In this document: positions 6,142 through 14,983 of the stretch, in pieces
Position numbering within the stretch: position 1 is the stretch's first letter
How the letters are laid out: every line of letters starts with the position of its first letter
NCBI GenBank assembly: GCA_026981855.1
Contig: JALSIB010000056.1
Coordinates: 1 to 36,973 of the forward strand
Length of the DNA stretch: 36,973 nt
Direction of reading: 5' to 3'
DNA from: Methylothermaceae bacterium
GTDB lineage: Bacteria > Pseudomonadota > Gammaproteobacteria > Methylococcales > Methylothermaceae
Notes under the pieces: generated by a model
Seen by the model: the letters and a program-made list of their open reading frames with translations, nothing else
Database searches by the model: none
What the model was told of the DNA's origin: nothing
Translations under genes and position numbers: made by a program

Positions 6142-7089
6142 ATGGACGATCTTCTGAGCTGCACCGTGCCCGCCAGGTTGGCCGGCCTGCGGCTTGACCA
6201 AGCGTTGGCCGAGCTGTTTCCCGACTACTCCCGCAACCGCCTGCAACAGTGGATCAGGCAGGGGCGCGTGACGGTGGACGGGGCCGTTCTGCGCCCCCGT
6301 GACAAACTGCGGGGTGGGGAATGGGTCGAGTTGAACGCGGTTGAAGAAACGCGGGCCGATCATACCGCCCAGGATATTCCCCTGCGGGTCGTATTCGAGG
6401 ACGACCACCTGCTGGTGATCGACAAACCGGCGGGAATGGTCGTCCATCCCGCCGCCGGCCACCACGACGGTACCCTCCTGAACGCCTTGTTGTTCCACCT
6501 CCCGGCGCTGGAGTCGTTGCCCCGCGCCGGCATCGTGCATCGGCTGGACAAGGAAACCAGCGGCTTGCTGGTGGTCGCCAAAACCCTCAAGGCGCACAAG
6601 AGCCTGGTGGAGCAGCTTCAGGCCCGCACCGTCAGGCGCGAGTATCTGGCCCTGGCGCAGGGGGCGATGATCACCGGCGGGACGGTGGATGCGCCGATCG
6701 GCCGCCATCCCACCGACCGCAAGCGTTTTGCGGTCACGCCGACGGGCAAGGAAGCGATCACCCATTACCGGGTGGTGGAACGCTTCCCGCATCACACCGT
6801 GGTGCGGGTTCGGCTGGAAACCGGCCGCACCCACCAGATCCGGGTGCACATGGCCTATCTTCGTTTCCCATTGGTGGGCGATCCACAATACGGACGCTTG
6901 CGTCTGCCGCCCGACGCCGGTCCGGAGCTGACCGAAGCCTTGCGCAGTTTCAAGCGTCAGGCATTGCATGCCGCCAGGCTCGCGCTTCTCCACCCGGAGA
7001 GCGGCCGCGAACTCCAGTGGCAGAGCCCTTTGCCTGAAGATTTCACCTTGCTGCTGGAGAGTCTGCGCAAGGCGGCCAGCGGAAAATGA
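6142..7089 (+). CDS. rluD: 23S rRNA pseudouridine(1911/1915/1917) synthase
   Basis: A 315-residue protein with an N-terminal S4 RNA-binding domain (about 14-60) and an RluA-family catalytic domain. The motif GIVHRLDKETSGLL carries the catalytic Asp136, and GRTHQIRVHM is present near 235. RluD modifies helix 69 of 23S rRNA and supports ribosome assembly. Its ATG is 2 bases after the intI stop codon, so it is likely co-transcribed with the integrase or has a promoter inside intI. The usual neighbours of rluD (bamD, pgeF) are not here, so the integron probably lies at a rearranged site. It converges on tatD with 4 bases between. Confidence 0.93.
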   Translation: MDDLLSCTVPARLAGLRLDQALAELFPDYSRNRLQQWIRQGRVTVDGAVLRPRDKLRGGEWVELNAVEETRADHTAQDIPLRVVFEDDHLLVIDKPAGMVVHPAAGHHDGTLLNALLFHLPALESLPRAGIVHRLDKETSGLLVVAKTLKAHKSLVEQLQARTVRREYLALAQGAMITGGTVDAPIGRHPTDRKRFAVTPTGKEAITHYRVVERFPHHTVVRVRLETGRTHQIRVHMAYLRFPLVGDPQYGRLRLPPDAGPELTEALRSFKRQALHAARLALLHPESGRELQWQSPLPEDFTLLLESLRKAASGK

Positions 7090-7093
7090 CAGA

Positions 7094-7885
7094 TCAATCG
7101 CCGGGTTTTCCCGCCAATGGGAACAAGGCATGGAAGTTTTCCGCGCTGATCCGGGCCACCTGCTCGAACGCCAGGCCGCGCAGTTCCGCCACCTTCTCCG
7201 CCACATGCCTGACCAGATAGGGGTAATTGGGTTTCCCCCGGTGAGGGACGGGGGCCAGGTAGGGCGAATCGGTCTCGATCAGGAAACGGTCCTCCGGCAC
7301 CTTGACGGCGACTTCCTGTATGGCCTGGGCATTTTTGAAAGTGACGATGCCGGAAAAGGAAATGTAGAGATTCATGTCGAGGGCGCGCCGGGCCATGTCC
7401 CAGTCCTCGGCGAAACAATGGAGCACCCCCCCCACTTCCCCGCCTCCCTCTTCCTCCCAGATTCTGAGCGTGTCTTCCCTGGCGTCGCGGCTGTGGACGA
7501 TGACCGGCTTGCCCAGTTCCCTGGCCACTTGGATATGCTGGCGAAAACGCTGGTGCTGCCAAGCCAGGTCGCCCTCGCTGCGGAAATAGTCGAGACCGGT
7601 CTCACCGATGGCCACCACCCGGGGGTCGCGCCCGTATTCCAGCAGTTTCGCGGCAGGAATCGTCAGGCCCTTGCAATCGTTGGGATGCACCCCGACGGAA
7701 ACGGAGATTTCTTCTGGATAGGGATCGGCCAGATCCCGCATCCGGGGAAAGGTTTCGAGATTGATGCCGACAGAAAGCATGTGGGTGACGCCTTCCTGAC
7801 GGGCTTTTTCCATGAAACGGTCGAAATCCTGGTCATAGGGTTTCAGGTCGAGGCGGTCCAGGTGACAGTGAGAATCGATCAGCAT
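7094..7885 (-). CDS. tatD: TatD-family metal-dependent deoxyribonuclease
   Basis: A 263-residue TIM-barrel hydrolase of the TatD/YcfH family. Metal ligands are visible: H6 and H8 (DSHCHLD), the Glu of GETGLDY, His of VIVHSRDA, His of VLHCFAED, and Asp of ETDSPYL. Members are DNases or DNA-repair exonucleases, and this one corresponds to E. coli YcfH by position at the end of the fab-tmk-holB operon. It lies 32 bases downstream of pilZ and is probably the last gene of that transcript. No terminator hairpin is seen before the convergent rluD end. Confidence 0.9.
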   Translation of the reverse strand: MLIDSHCHLDRLDLKPYDQDFDRFMEKARQEGVTHMLSVGINLETFPRMRDLADPYPEEISVSVGVHPNDCKGLTIPAAKLLEYGRDPRVVAIGETGLDYFRSEGDLAWQHQRFRQHIQVARELGKPVIVHSRDAREDTLRIWEEEGGGEVGGVLHCFAEDWDMARRALDMNLYISFSGIVTFKNAQAIQEVAVKVPEDRFLIETDSPYLAPVPHRGKPNYPYLVRHVAEKVAELRGLAFEQVARISAENFHALFPLAGKPGD

Positions 7886-7917
7886 CCCAATACCCAGTCA
7901 TTGTAGTCGGAAAGGGG

Positions 7918-8268
7918 CTACATGGTATGGGTCGGCTTCTCCGATTGCAACATTCCGGCCAAGTGGGTTTCGATTTTGCCGCGGGTCTTTCCCTGATCCT
8001 CGTCGCTGAACCGCACCCCCACCCCGGCGGCGCGATATCCCTCCGCACCCTTGGGAGTCACCCAGATGATCTGCCCGGCCACCGGAATACGCTCCGGCTC
8101 GTCCAGCAGACTCAACAGCATGAACACCTCGTCCCCGAGTTCGTATTCGCGGCTGGTGGGGATGAACAACCCGCCGTTGGGCACGAAAGAGATGTAGGCC
8201 GCATAGAGCGCGCTTTTGTCCTTGATGGTCAGTGACAAAATCCCCTGTTTGGACTTGGCTTGACTCAT
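7918..8268 (-). CDS. pilZ: PilZ-type type IV pilus assembly protein
   Basis: A 116-residue single-domain PilZ protein. It resembles the original PilZ of Pseudomonas, which sits in the same place between holB and tatD. The N-terminal RxxxR and the D/NxSxxG motif needed to bind cyclic-di-GMP are not evident: the region reads AAYISFVPNGGLFIPT, which has NGG but no arginine pair. It therefore probably acts by protein contact (PilB/FimX type) in pilus biogenesis rather than as a c-di-GMP receptor. ATG 8268 overlaps the holB stop in ATGA; a longer frame upstream runs inside holB and is not used. Confidence 0.85.
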   Translation of the reverse strand: MSQAKSKQGILSLTIKDKSALYAAYISFVPNGGLFIPTSREYELGDEVFMLLSLLDEPERIPVAGQIIWVTPKGAEGYRAAGVGVRFSDEDQGKTRGKIETHLAGMLQSEKPTHTM

Positions 8269-9221
8269 GATCTCAAACGGTGGAGGGTGATAAACAGCGT
8301 TTCCAGTAACAGAACCTGATTCAATTGCGTATGCAGGCCTTCGCGCATCTCGAGCAGGCGTTGCCACAATTCATACAATCGCTTTAAGTTTAGCCTGCAT
8401 GCCAGCGTCTGCAACCATTGTCTGCGATCAGGATTGAGCAGCCGCTCTCCTCCTCCCTGGGCCAGACGAATCAGATCGGCGGTCACGGTCTGCAACCAGG
8501 TGAGCAGGTGGGACAAATCCTCTTCCTGCCAGGAGGCGGCGAGCAAAACCGGATCGTGCCGCCCATCGAGAAGTTTTTCCACGGTTTCCATGAACCGCCG
8601 GCGGCGGTCCGGCAAATCGCTTTCCATCCACTGCTTGGCCGCCAATGGCGCACCGCCGGTCTGTCCCAGGGCCACCTGGGAAAGCTCGGCGGCGAAACCT
8701 TGATCCTGCAACCATCGCAGCGCCTGTCTGGCGGGAGGAACCGCCAGCTTGAGATGCTGGCAACGGCTCAAGATGGTGGCCGGCAACCGCCCCGGCATTT
8801 CGCAAAGCAACAGAATCGTGGTCTCTTCGGCCGGCTCTTCCAGGGTCTTCAGGAAGCTGTTGGCCGCCGCGGCGTTCATTTGGTCGGCCGACTCGACCAC
8901 GACCATCCGCCCACGCTGGTATTGAGGCTTGAGTTCCAACCGCCCGATGAGGCCGCGAATCCGGTCCACCGTCAGGGGCTTTCCCGCCTCGGGGGCGATC
9001 TCGATCAGATCCGGATGGCTGGAAGCGGCAAGGAGACGGCAGGGGCCGCAACGGCCGCAAGCGGTTGCCGTTTCACACAGAACCCGGGCCGCGAATGCCT
9101 TGGCCAGGCGCCGTTTTCCCAGCCCCCGCGCGCCGCTCAGAAGCAGGGCGTGGGGTAGCCGGTCCTGGATCAGATAAGCATCGAGGTGCGCCCACAACGG
9201 GTCGTGCCACGGATAGGTCAT
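8265..9221 (-). CDS. holB: DNA polymerase III delta' subunit
   Basis: A 318-residue clamp-loader subunit of the AAA+ family. A P-loop-like GARGLGKR (30-37) and a zinc module with C49, C55, C58 and C61 are visible, as well as the SRC sensor motif in ILSRCQHL and the FLKTLEEP helix. It loads the beta clamp in the replisome. The start at 9221 gives a 4-base ATGA overlap with the tmk stop; an ATG 9 bases further upstream would add three residues. The downstream overlap with pilZ is also ATGA. Confidence 0.92.
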   Translation of the reverse strand: MTYPWHDPLWAHLDAYLIQDRLPHALLLSGARGLGKRRLAKAFAARVLCETATACGRCGPCRLLAASSHPDLIEIAPEAGKPLTVDRIRGLIGRLELKPQYQRGRMVVVESADQMNAAAANSFLKTLEEPAEETTILLLCEMPGRLPATILSRCQHLKLAVPPARQALRWLQDQGFAAELSQVALGQTGGAPLAAKQWMESDLPDRRRRFMETVEKLLDGRHDPVLLAASWQEEDLSHLLTWLQTVTADLIRLAQGGGERLLNPDRRQWLQTLACRLNLKRLYELWQRLLEMREGLHTQLNQVLLLETLFITLHRLRS

Positions 9222-9847
9222 GGCCGCCATGTGTCGATGATGGAATCCAGAAGCCGGGCGATCTGACCCTGCACTTGGGGCAACGGCAGTGTGGCGTCGA
9301 TTTTCCGGATCCTTTCCGGCTCCTCCCGCCACCGTTGCAGATAAGCCTGGCGCACCCTTTCCATGAACGCCCTCTCCTCCTCCTCGAAGCGGTTGGTCTC
9401 CCCCCGGGATCTGGCCCGGGCCAGCCCCACTTCCACCGGCGCATCGAAAAGCAAGGTCAGATCCGGCCTGCGACCGTCGAGCAGCCAGTCTTCCAGATAC
9501 CCGATCCGCTGCCATGCGATCCCCCGTCCACCACCTTGATAGGCATAACTGGCGTCGGTGAAACGGTCGCTGATCACCCACTTCCCTTCGGACAGGGCGG
9601 GGTCGATCTTCTCTTTGAAATGGTGCACCCTGGCAGCGAACATCAACAACAACTCCGCTTCCGGCAGCAGCGACCGCTGCGCCAGAATGAAGCCGCGCAG
9701 CTCCTCCGCCAACGGCACCCCTCCAGGCTCCCGGGTCACGACCACGTCTATCCCCCGGGAAACCAGATAGCCCCGGATATAGCCGAGATTGGTGGTCTTG
9801 CCGACCCCCTCTCCGCCCTCCAGGGTGATGAAACAGCCCCGTTTCAT
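9218..9847 (-). CDS. tmk: Thymidylate kinase
   Basis: A 209-residue enzyme that phosphorylates dTMP to dTDP. It has the P-loop GGEGVGKTT (11-19), the REPGG motif at about 39-43, the SDRFTDASYAYQGGGR substrate site near 93-108, and a basic LID (RSRGETNRFEEE). The start ATG 9847 overlaps the mltG stop by 4 bases. The coupling mltG-tmk-holB is the E. coli yceG-tmk-holB order. Confidence 0.95.
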   Translation of the reverse strand: MKRGCFITLEGGEGVGKTTNLGYIRGYLVSRGIDVVVTREPGGVPLAEELRGFILAQRSLLPEAELLLMFAARVHHFKEKIDPALSEGKWVISDRFTDASYAYQGGGRGIAWQRIGYLEDWLLDGRRPDLTLLFDAPVEVGLARARSRGETNRFEEEERAFMERVRQAYLQRWREEPERIRKIDATLPLPQVQGQIARLLDSIIDTWRP

Positions 9848-10848
9848 TGGCGCCTGATCTGGTAGCGGTACACGGCCCGGTTGTGCTCCTTCAGGGTGGC
9901 CGAAAACACGTGGCTGCCATCGCCCTTGGCGACGAAATACAGCGCCTTGCCGGGAGCCGGATGAAGCACCGCATGAAGGGCGTCACGGCCCGGCAGGGCG
10001 ATGGGGGTGGGGGGCAGGCCTGGGCGGACATAGGTATTGTAAGGCGTGGGTGCCCGCAAATCGTGGCGCCGGATATTGCCTTGGTAGGTTTCCCCCATGC
10101 CATAGATGACGGTCGGGTCCGATTGCAGCAACATGCCTTTTTGCAAGCGCCGCACGAATACGCCCGCGATCTTCGGCTGCTCTTCCCGCCTGCCGGTCTC
10201 CTTCTCGACGATGGAAGCGAGAATCAAGGCCTGGTAAGGATCCTTCAGCGGCAGACCTTGCGCCCTGGCGCGCCACTCTTCGGCCAGCACCCGCTCCATG
10301 CGCCGGTAGGCGCGCCGGAGGATCTCGCGGTCCTCGGTCCCCCGGGTGAAGAAATAGGTGTCTGGAAAAAAGCGCCCCTCCGGATGCCCGGGGGGAAACC
10401 CCAGCGCGGCCAGCAAGCGGCCTGGCGCAACTTCTCCGAGGGTGTGTTTCACCTCGGACTGGGCCTGCAAGGCCTGCAAGGCCTGCTTGACCGTCCACCC
10501 CTCCACGATCGTGAACCGGTGCTGCCTCACCTTGCCCGAAACCAGAAGCGACAACAAGGCCTTGGGTGTCATGCCCGGTTCCAGGAGATATTCCCCCACC
10601 TTGATATCGCCTGCGGCCTTCTTCTCGAAGGCCCACCACAGCAATGGCCGGTGATCTTCCAATATCCCCCGACGCTCGAGGCGCCTGGCGACGGACTTGA
10701 GCGACTCGCCTCTTTTGATCTCCAAGGTGACGGGCTCACGGAGCGCCAATGGCCGGTCGAGCGCCTGGCGATATTGGCGCCATTGCCAGCCGGCCACCGC
10801 CACGGCAAAAACGATCAGAAGCAGTCCCGCCCAAATCAGTTTTTTCAT
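9844..10848 (-). CDS. mltG: Endolytic murein transglycosylase
   Basis: A 334-residue inner-membrane protein with one N-terminal membrane helix (about 4-21) and a periplasmic YceG-like domain. The catalytic region LASIVEKETGR has E215 as the likely catalytic glutamate, followed by SDPTVIYGMG and RPGLPPTPI, which are hallmarks of MltG. It cleaves nascent glycan strands and sets their length. ATG 10848 overlaps the pabC stop by 4 bases; the alternative start further upstream lies inside pabC. Confidence 0.94.
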   Translation of the reverse strand: MKKLIWAGLLLIVFAVAVAGWQWRQYRQALDRPLALREPVTLEIKRGESLKSVARRLERRGILEDHRPLLWWAFEKKAAGDIKVGEYLLEPGMTPKALLSLLVSGKVRQHRFTIVEGWTVKQALQALQAQSEVKHTLGEVAPGRLLAALGFPPGHPEGRFFPDTYFFTRGTEDREILRRAYRRMERVLAEEWRARAQGLPLKDPYQALILASIVEKETGRREEQPKIAGVFVRRLQKGMLLQSDPTVIYGMGETYQGNIRRHDLRAPTPYNTYVRPGLPPTPIALPGRDALHAVLHPAPGKALYFVAKGDGSHVFSATLKEHNRAVYRYQIRRQ

Positions 10849-11666
10849 TGCCGAAACGCCCTCTGCAAGCGCCGGGCCGTCCCGCCGACAGGCCAATGGC
10901 GATCGTGGCAGGCCCATTCGGTCACCGGAACGATGCCCAGCACGCTATTGGTGACAAACACCTCCTCCGCCTCCAGCAAAGCTTCGGGCGACACCCGCAC
11001 CTCGGTCACCCCCTCGCCCCAGGCGCCCACCTTCTCCATCACCCAAGATCGGACAATGCCGGCGATCCCGCACCGATCGATTTTCGGGGTGCAGAGTTTT
11101 CCTTGCCGCAACCAGAAAAGATTGCTCACGGTCCCTTCCACCAAACAGCCTTCAGAATCGCACATCAGCCCTTCCTGAATTTCCGGGTCGTCCCATTCGC
11201 TCCGGGCCAGAATCTGTTCCAGCCGGTTGCAATGTTTGATACCCGCCAGGAACGGATTGATTCCCAAGGGGGTTCGGCACAAGCGTATCCTGATGCCTTG
11301 CCGGCGCCAGGTTCCGATATCGGCTGGAAGCGGATGCAAGGACAACACCCGGGTGGCGAGGGCAGGCGCGGGAGGACGGTAGCCGCGCCCTCCCGTCCCG
11401 CGGGTTACCAGAATCTTCAATACCCCGGCAGCCTTCTCCCGGCAAAGACGAAGGGCCTCGCGCCAAAGCAGCGCCGGATCCGGCATCGGAATGGCCAAGC
11501 GTCCGCACCCCCTTTCCAGACGCGCGACATGTTCCGGCCAAAGGAAAGGCCGACCTTCCGCCACAAGCAGGGTTTCGAAAAGTCCGTCACCGTACTGGAA
11601 CCCCCGGTCGAAGACATCGATCCAATGTCCGGGCCGGCCATTGATCAGTACCGGCGGGGTGTTCAT
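10845..11666 (-). CDS. pabC: Aminodeoxychorismate lyase
   Basis: A 273-residue class IV PLP enzyme that converts 4-amino-4-deoxychorismate to 4-aminobenzoate and pyruvate for folate synthesis. The PLP lysine is K144 in AGIKHCNRLEQ, preceded by R-x-G-F-x-Y-GDGLFET at 21-32. EGTVSNLFWL is present at the cofactor phosphate side. It lies 10 bases downstream of fabF, as in E. coli fabF-pabC-mltG. It could also show D-amino acid or branched-chain transaminase activity, but the position strongly favours PabC. Confidence 0.92.
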   Translation of the reverse strand: MNTPPVLINGRPGHWIDVFDRGFQYGDGLFETLLVAEGRPFLWPEHVARLERGCGRLAIPMPDPALLWREALRLCREKAAGVLKILVTRGTGGRGYRPPAPALATRVLSLHPLPADIGTWRRQGIRIRLCRTPLGINPFLAGIKHCNRLEQILARSEWDDPEIQEGLMCDSEGCLVEGTVSNLFWLRQGKLCTPKIDRCGIAGIVRSWVMEKVGAWGEGVTEVRVSPEALLEAEEVFVTNSVLGIVPVTEWACHDRHWPVGGTARRLQRAFRQ

Positions 11667-11676
11667 CGTTCAGAAA

Positions 11677-12930
11677 TCAGCCGGTGAATCGCTTGAACAC
11701 CAGGGTGGAGTTGGTGCCACCAAAGCCAAAAGAATTGGAAATGGCGATCTCGATCTTCATCTCCCGGGCAGCGTTGGGTATGTAATCCAGATCACAGTCC
11801 GGGTCCGGGTGTTCCAGATTGATGGTGGGCGGGGCCACCTGATCGCGAATCGCCAACAGAGTGAAAATCGCCTCGATTCCCCCTGCCGCCCCCAACAAAT
11901 GGCCGGTCATCGACTTGGTGGAGCTGACCGGAATGTGGTGGGCGTGCTCCCCGAAGGCTTTTTTGATCGCCCGGGTTTCGGCGATATCTCCAGCGGGCGT
12001 GGAGGTGCCGTGGGCGTTGATGTAATGGACGTCCTCAGCTGCTATCCCCGCCGAACGCAGTGCCCGGCGCATGCACAAGGCGGCGCCGTCGCCATCGGGG
12101 GTCGGCTGGGTCATGTGATAGGCATCGGCGGTGGCCGCATAACCGATCAATTCGGCATAGATCGGCGCCCCCCGTTTCCGCGCGTGCTCGAGAGACTCCA
12201 GAACCAACACTCCGGCTCCTTCGGATAGCACGAAACCATCCCGATCCTTGTCCCATGGCCTGCTGGCGCCCTGGGGATCTTCATTGCGCCGCGACAAGGC
12301 GCGGGCGGCGGCAAAGCCGCCGAGCCCGGTGGGAGAAATGGGATATTCCGCCCCACCGGCTATCATCACCTCGGCGTCTCCGGTACGAATGATTCGAGCC
12401 GCCTCTCCAATGTTGTGGTTGGAAGTGGCGCAGGCCGACACCACGGCGAAATTGGGGCCTCTGAGTCCATGCATCACCGCGAAGTTGCCGGAAATCATAT
12501 TGATGATGTTCGACGGCACGAAGAAGGGGGAGATCCGCCGTGGACCGCCCTTCATGAAAGCGGCGTGGCCGTTCTCGATACCGGTGATGCCCCCGATCCC
12601 CGCGCCGATGGTCACCCCGATCCATTCGGAGGATTCCTCGGTCACCTCGACACCGGCCTCGGTAAAGGCCTGATGCGCCGCCGCAATGCCATAATGGATG
12701 AAGGGATCCATCTTTTTGGCTTCCTTGGCCGGCATGTAATCGGTGACATCGAAATCCCTGGCCACACCGCCGAAACGGGTGGAAAACCGGCTGACATCGA
12801 AATAGTCGATGGGACCGATACCGCTCTTGCCGGAGAGGATGTTTTCCCAGGCCGCCGCCACCGAGCTACCCACCGGTGACACGATACCCATTCCGGTCAC
12901 AACGACCCGTCTATCGCTCAAATCACTCAC
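11677..12930 (-). CDS. fabF: 3-oxoacyl-ACP synthase II
   Basis: A 417-residue condensing enzyme that elongates acyl-ACP with malonyl-ACP. The Cys-His-His triad is C167 (VSACATS), H307 (NAHGTST) and H344 (MTGHLLGAAGG); the C-terminal SNSFGFGGTN loop is also present. Its length and motifs fit FabF rather than FabB. It lies 36 bases downstream of acpP in the same operon. FabF is the temperature-responsive elongase in E. coli; whether this holds here cannot be seen. Confidence 0.96.
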   Translation of the reverse strand: MSDLSDRRVVVTGMGIVSPVGSSVAAAWENILSGKSGIGPIDYFDVSRFSTRFGGVARDFDVTDYMPAKEAKKMDPFIHYGIAAAHQAFTEAGVEVTEESSEWIGVTIGAGIGGITGIENGHAAFMKGGPRRISPFFVPSNIINMISGNFAVMHGLRGPNFAVVSACATSNHNIGEAARIIRTGDAEVMIAGGAEYPISPTGLGGFAAARALSRRNEDPQGASRPWDKDRDGFVLSEGAGVLVLESLEHARKRGAPIYAELIGYAATADAYHMTQPTPDGDGAALCMRRALRSAGIAAEDVHYINAHGTSTPAGDIAETRAIKKAFGEHAHHIPVSSTKSMTGHLLGAAGGIEAIFTLLAIRDQVAPPTINLEHPDPDCDLDYIPNAAREMKIEIAISNSFGFGGTNSTLVFKRFTG

Positions 12931-12966
12931 CTGTAAACAACGCCAGAATATCCCGCAGAGGCGGGA

Positions 12967-13203
12967 TCACTTGTTGAGATGATTCTCGATGTAATCGATG
13001 GCTTCCTGGACCGTGGTGATCTTTTCGGCCTCCTCATCGGGAATCTCGCAGTCGAACTCTTCTTCGAGCGCCATCACCAGTTCCACGGTATCGAGCGAAT
13101 CCGCTCCCAGATCGTCCACGAAAGACGCATCGGTGGAAATCTCTTCCTTGACGCCCAACTGCTCGGCCACGATCTTCTTTACCCGTTCTTCCACGTCACT
13201 CAT
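12967..13203 (-). CDS. acpP: Acyl carrier protein
   Basis: A 78-residue very acidic four-helix protein. The phosphopantetheine attachment serine is S36 in [12 protein letters not shown]. It carries the growing acyl chain for all Fab enzymes in this operon and is usually among the most abundant proteins. The start ATG 13203 was chosen by family length; an upstream in-frame ATG at 13239 is less likely. An 85-base gap with a strong stem-loop precedes it, which may allow separate, higher expression. Confidence 0.97.
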   Translation of the reverse strand: MSDVEERVKKIVAEQLGVKEEISTDASFVDDLGADSLDTVELVMALEEEFDCEIPDEEAEKITTVQEAIDYIENHLNK

Positions 13204-13246
13204 GATTTTTGTTACCTCTGTCAGGTGTTGTTTATCCAAACATACA

Positions 13247-13270
13247 GGGCGGGCATTTTAATGTCCGCCC
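13247..13270 (-). other. Stem-loop between fabG and acpP
   Basis: GGGCGGGCAT and ATGTCCGCCC (plus-strand reading) form a 10-base-pair stem with a TTTA loop and one imperfect pair; read in the mRNA direction (minus strand) the imperfect pair is A-C. No T-run follows, so it is not a typical intrinsic terminator. It could be an mRNA processing or stability element in the acpP leader. Confidence 0.5.
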
Positions 13271-13288
13271 CCCGCAAACACAATCTTT

Positions 13289-14026
13289 TTAGGGCATGAA
13301 CATCCCGCCATTCACATGCAGGGTTTCCCCCGTGATATAAGCCGCCTTGTCGGAACAGAGAAATGACACCGCATGGGCGATTTCCTCCGCTTCGCCCAGT
13401 CTCCCGAGGGGGATCGCCTCGAGCAGCGCCTCGCGCTGCGCCTGCGGCAGATCCCGGGTCATGTCGGTATCGATGAACCCGGGGGCGACCGTATTGACGG
13501 TGATGCCGCGGGAACCCACCTCCTTGGCCAGGGACTTGGTGAATCCGAGCATCCCCGCCTTGGCGGCGGCATAGTTGGCCTGACCGGGATTACCGGTGGA
13601 GCCGACCACCGATCCGATATTGACGATACGCCCCCAACGCGCCTTCATCATCCCGCGCAGACAAGCCTTGGTCACCCGGAAGACCGAGGTCAGATTGGTG
13701 TCGATGATCGCCTCCCACTCCTCGTCTTTCATCCGCATCAACAGATTGTCCCGGGTGATACCGGCGTTGTTGACCAGCACCTGGGGCGGACCGAATTCCT
13801 CACCAATGGCGGCGACCACGGCGCTCACCTGACCGGCGTCGTTCACATCGAGCACCCGCCCCTTACCTGTGGCTTGCATCTCCGCCAAAGCGGCGGTGAT
13901 TCCGTCGGCACCCGCCTGGGTGGTCGCCGTCCCCACGACGGTGAAGCCGTCGGAAGCCAGCTGGAGGGCGATGGCCCGCCCGATTCCTCTGCTGGCGCCT
14001 GTGATCAGCGCAACCTTCTCGGTCAT
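13289..14026 (-). CDS. fabG: 3-oxoacyl-ACP reductase
   Basis: A 245-residue short-chain dehydrogenase that reduces 3-oxoacyl-ACP with NADPH. The TGASRGIG cofactor motif (9-16), NNAG (86-89), and catalytic S139, Y152 and K156 (GQANYAAAKAG) are present. ATG 14026 is preceded by GGAGGAAAT in the end of fabD, and the two genes overlap by 4 bases. Confidence 0.96.
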   Translation of the reverse strand: MTEKVALITGASRGIGRAIALQLASDGFTVVGTATTQAGADGITAALAEMQATGKGRVLDVNDAGQVSAVVAAIGEEFGPPQVLVNNAGITRDNLLMRMKDEEWEAIIDTNLTSVFRVTKACLRGMMKARWGRIVNIGSVVGSTGNPGQANYAAAKAGMLGFTKSLAKEVGSRGITVNTVAPGFIDTDMTRDLPQAQREALLEAIPLGRLGEAEEIAHAVSFLCSDKAAYITGETLHVNGGMFMP

Positions 14027-14976
14027 TCGATTTCCTCCAATGCAGTGGCCAAAGAGGCCGGATCGAACACCGGCAGGGTCCGGCATTCCTTGACGATTCG
14101 CTTGTTCAAGCCGGTCAGCACCTTGCCTGGGCCGGCCTCGACGAAGGTGCTCACGCCCTGGTCGTGCAGAAAGCGCATGGAATCGCTCCAGCGGACGGGC
14201 GAATACAGCTGTTCCGCCAGCATCGCCCGGATGACCTCCGGTGCCGTGTGGGTTCCCACGTCCACATTGTGGACCACGGTGACAGCAGGCATGCGGACCG
14301 GTATTTTCTCGAGCAAGGCGGCGAATTTCTCCGCCGCCGGTTTCATCAGTTCGCAATGGGAAGGGACGCTTACCGGCAGTTTCACCGCCCGTTTGGCGCC
14401 AGCCGCCTTGGCTGCTTCGCATGCCTTGTCGACCGCCGAGGCTTCACCGGCTATCACCACTTGCCCCGGGGCATTGAAGTTGGCCGCCGAAACGAGGCCG
14501 TTTCGGGACGAAACCTCGCGGCAAAGATGCACCACCACATGATCTTCCAGCCCCAGGATAGCGGCCATTGCGCCGACCCCTTCAGGCACCGCGCTTTGCA
14601 TCAGCCGCCCACGTTCGGCCACCAATTTGACGGCATCGGCGAAATTCAGCGCCTCCGCGCACACCAAAGCGGTGTATTCACCCAGACTGTGCCCGGCCAC
14701 CCAGGCGGGCCGGATCCCCGTCTGCCCGCACCATAGCCGCCAAACCGCCACGCCGGCCGCGAGCAGGGCCGGTTGGGTATTGACCGTCTGGTTGAGACGT
14801 TCGGCAGGCCCCTGCCGGGTCAGTTGCCACAAATCGAAGCCGAGCGCTTCGGAGGCCTCTTCGAAGGTTTCCCGGACCTGGGGATATTCATCCGCCAAGG
14901 CGGCCAGCATTCCCACCGACTGGGAACCCTGGCCGGGAAACAAAAATGCGAGATAAGGTCTTTGTTGTGGTTCCAT
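14023..14976 (-). CDS. fabD: Malonyl-CoA:ACP transacylase
   Basis: A 317-residue enzyme that loads malonate on ACP. It starts with the FPGQGSQ motif (13-19) and has the nucleophile S97 in AGHSLGEYTA, with the later VPSHCELM histidine. It sits between fabH and fabG as in many gammaproteobacteria, 7 bases after fabH. Confidence 0.96.
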   Translation of the reverse strand: MEPQQRPYLAFLFPGQGSQSVGMLAALADEYPQVRETFEEASEALGFDLWQLTRQGPAERLNQTVNTQPALLAAGVAVWRLWCGQTGIRPAWVAGHSLGEYTALVCAEALNFADAVKLVAERGRLMQSAVPEGVGAMAAILGLEDHVVVHLCREVSSRNGLVSAANFNAPGQVVIAGEASAVDKACEAAKAAGAKRAVKLPVSVPSHCELMKPAAEKFAALLEKIPVRMPAVTVVHNVDVGTHTAPEVIRAMLAEQLYSPVRWSDSMRFLHDQGVSTFVEAGPGKVLTGLNKRIVKECRTLPVFDPASLATALEEIE

Positions 14977-14983
14977 CGTTCCT

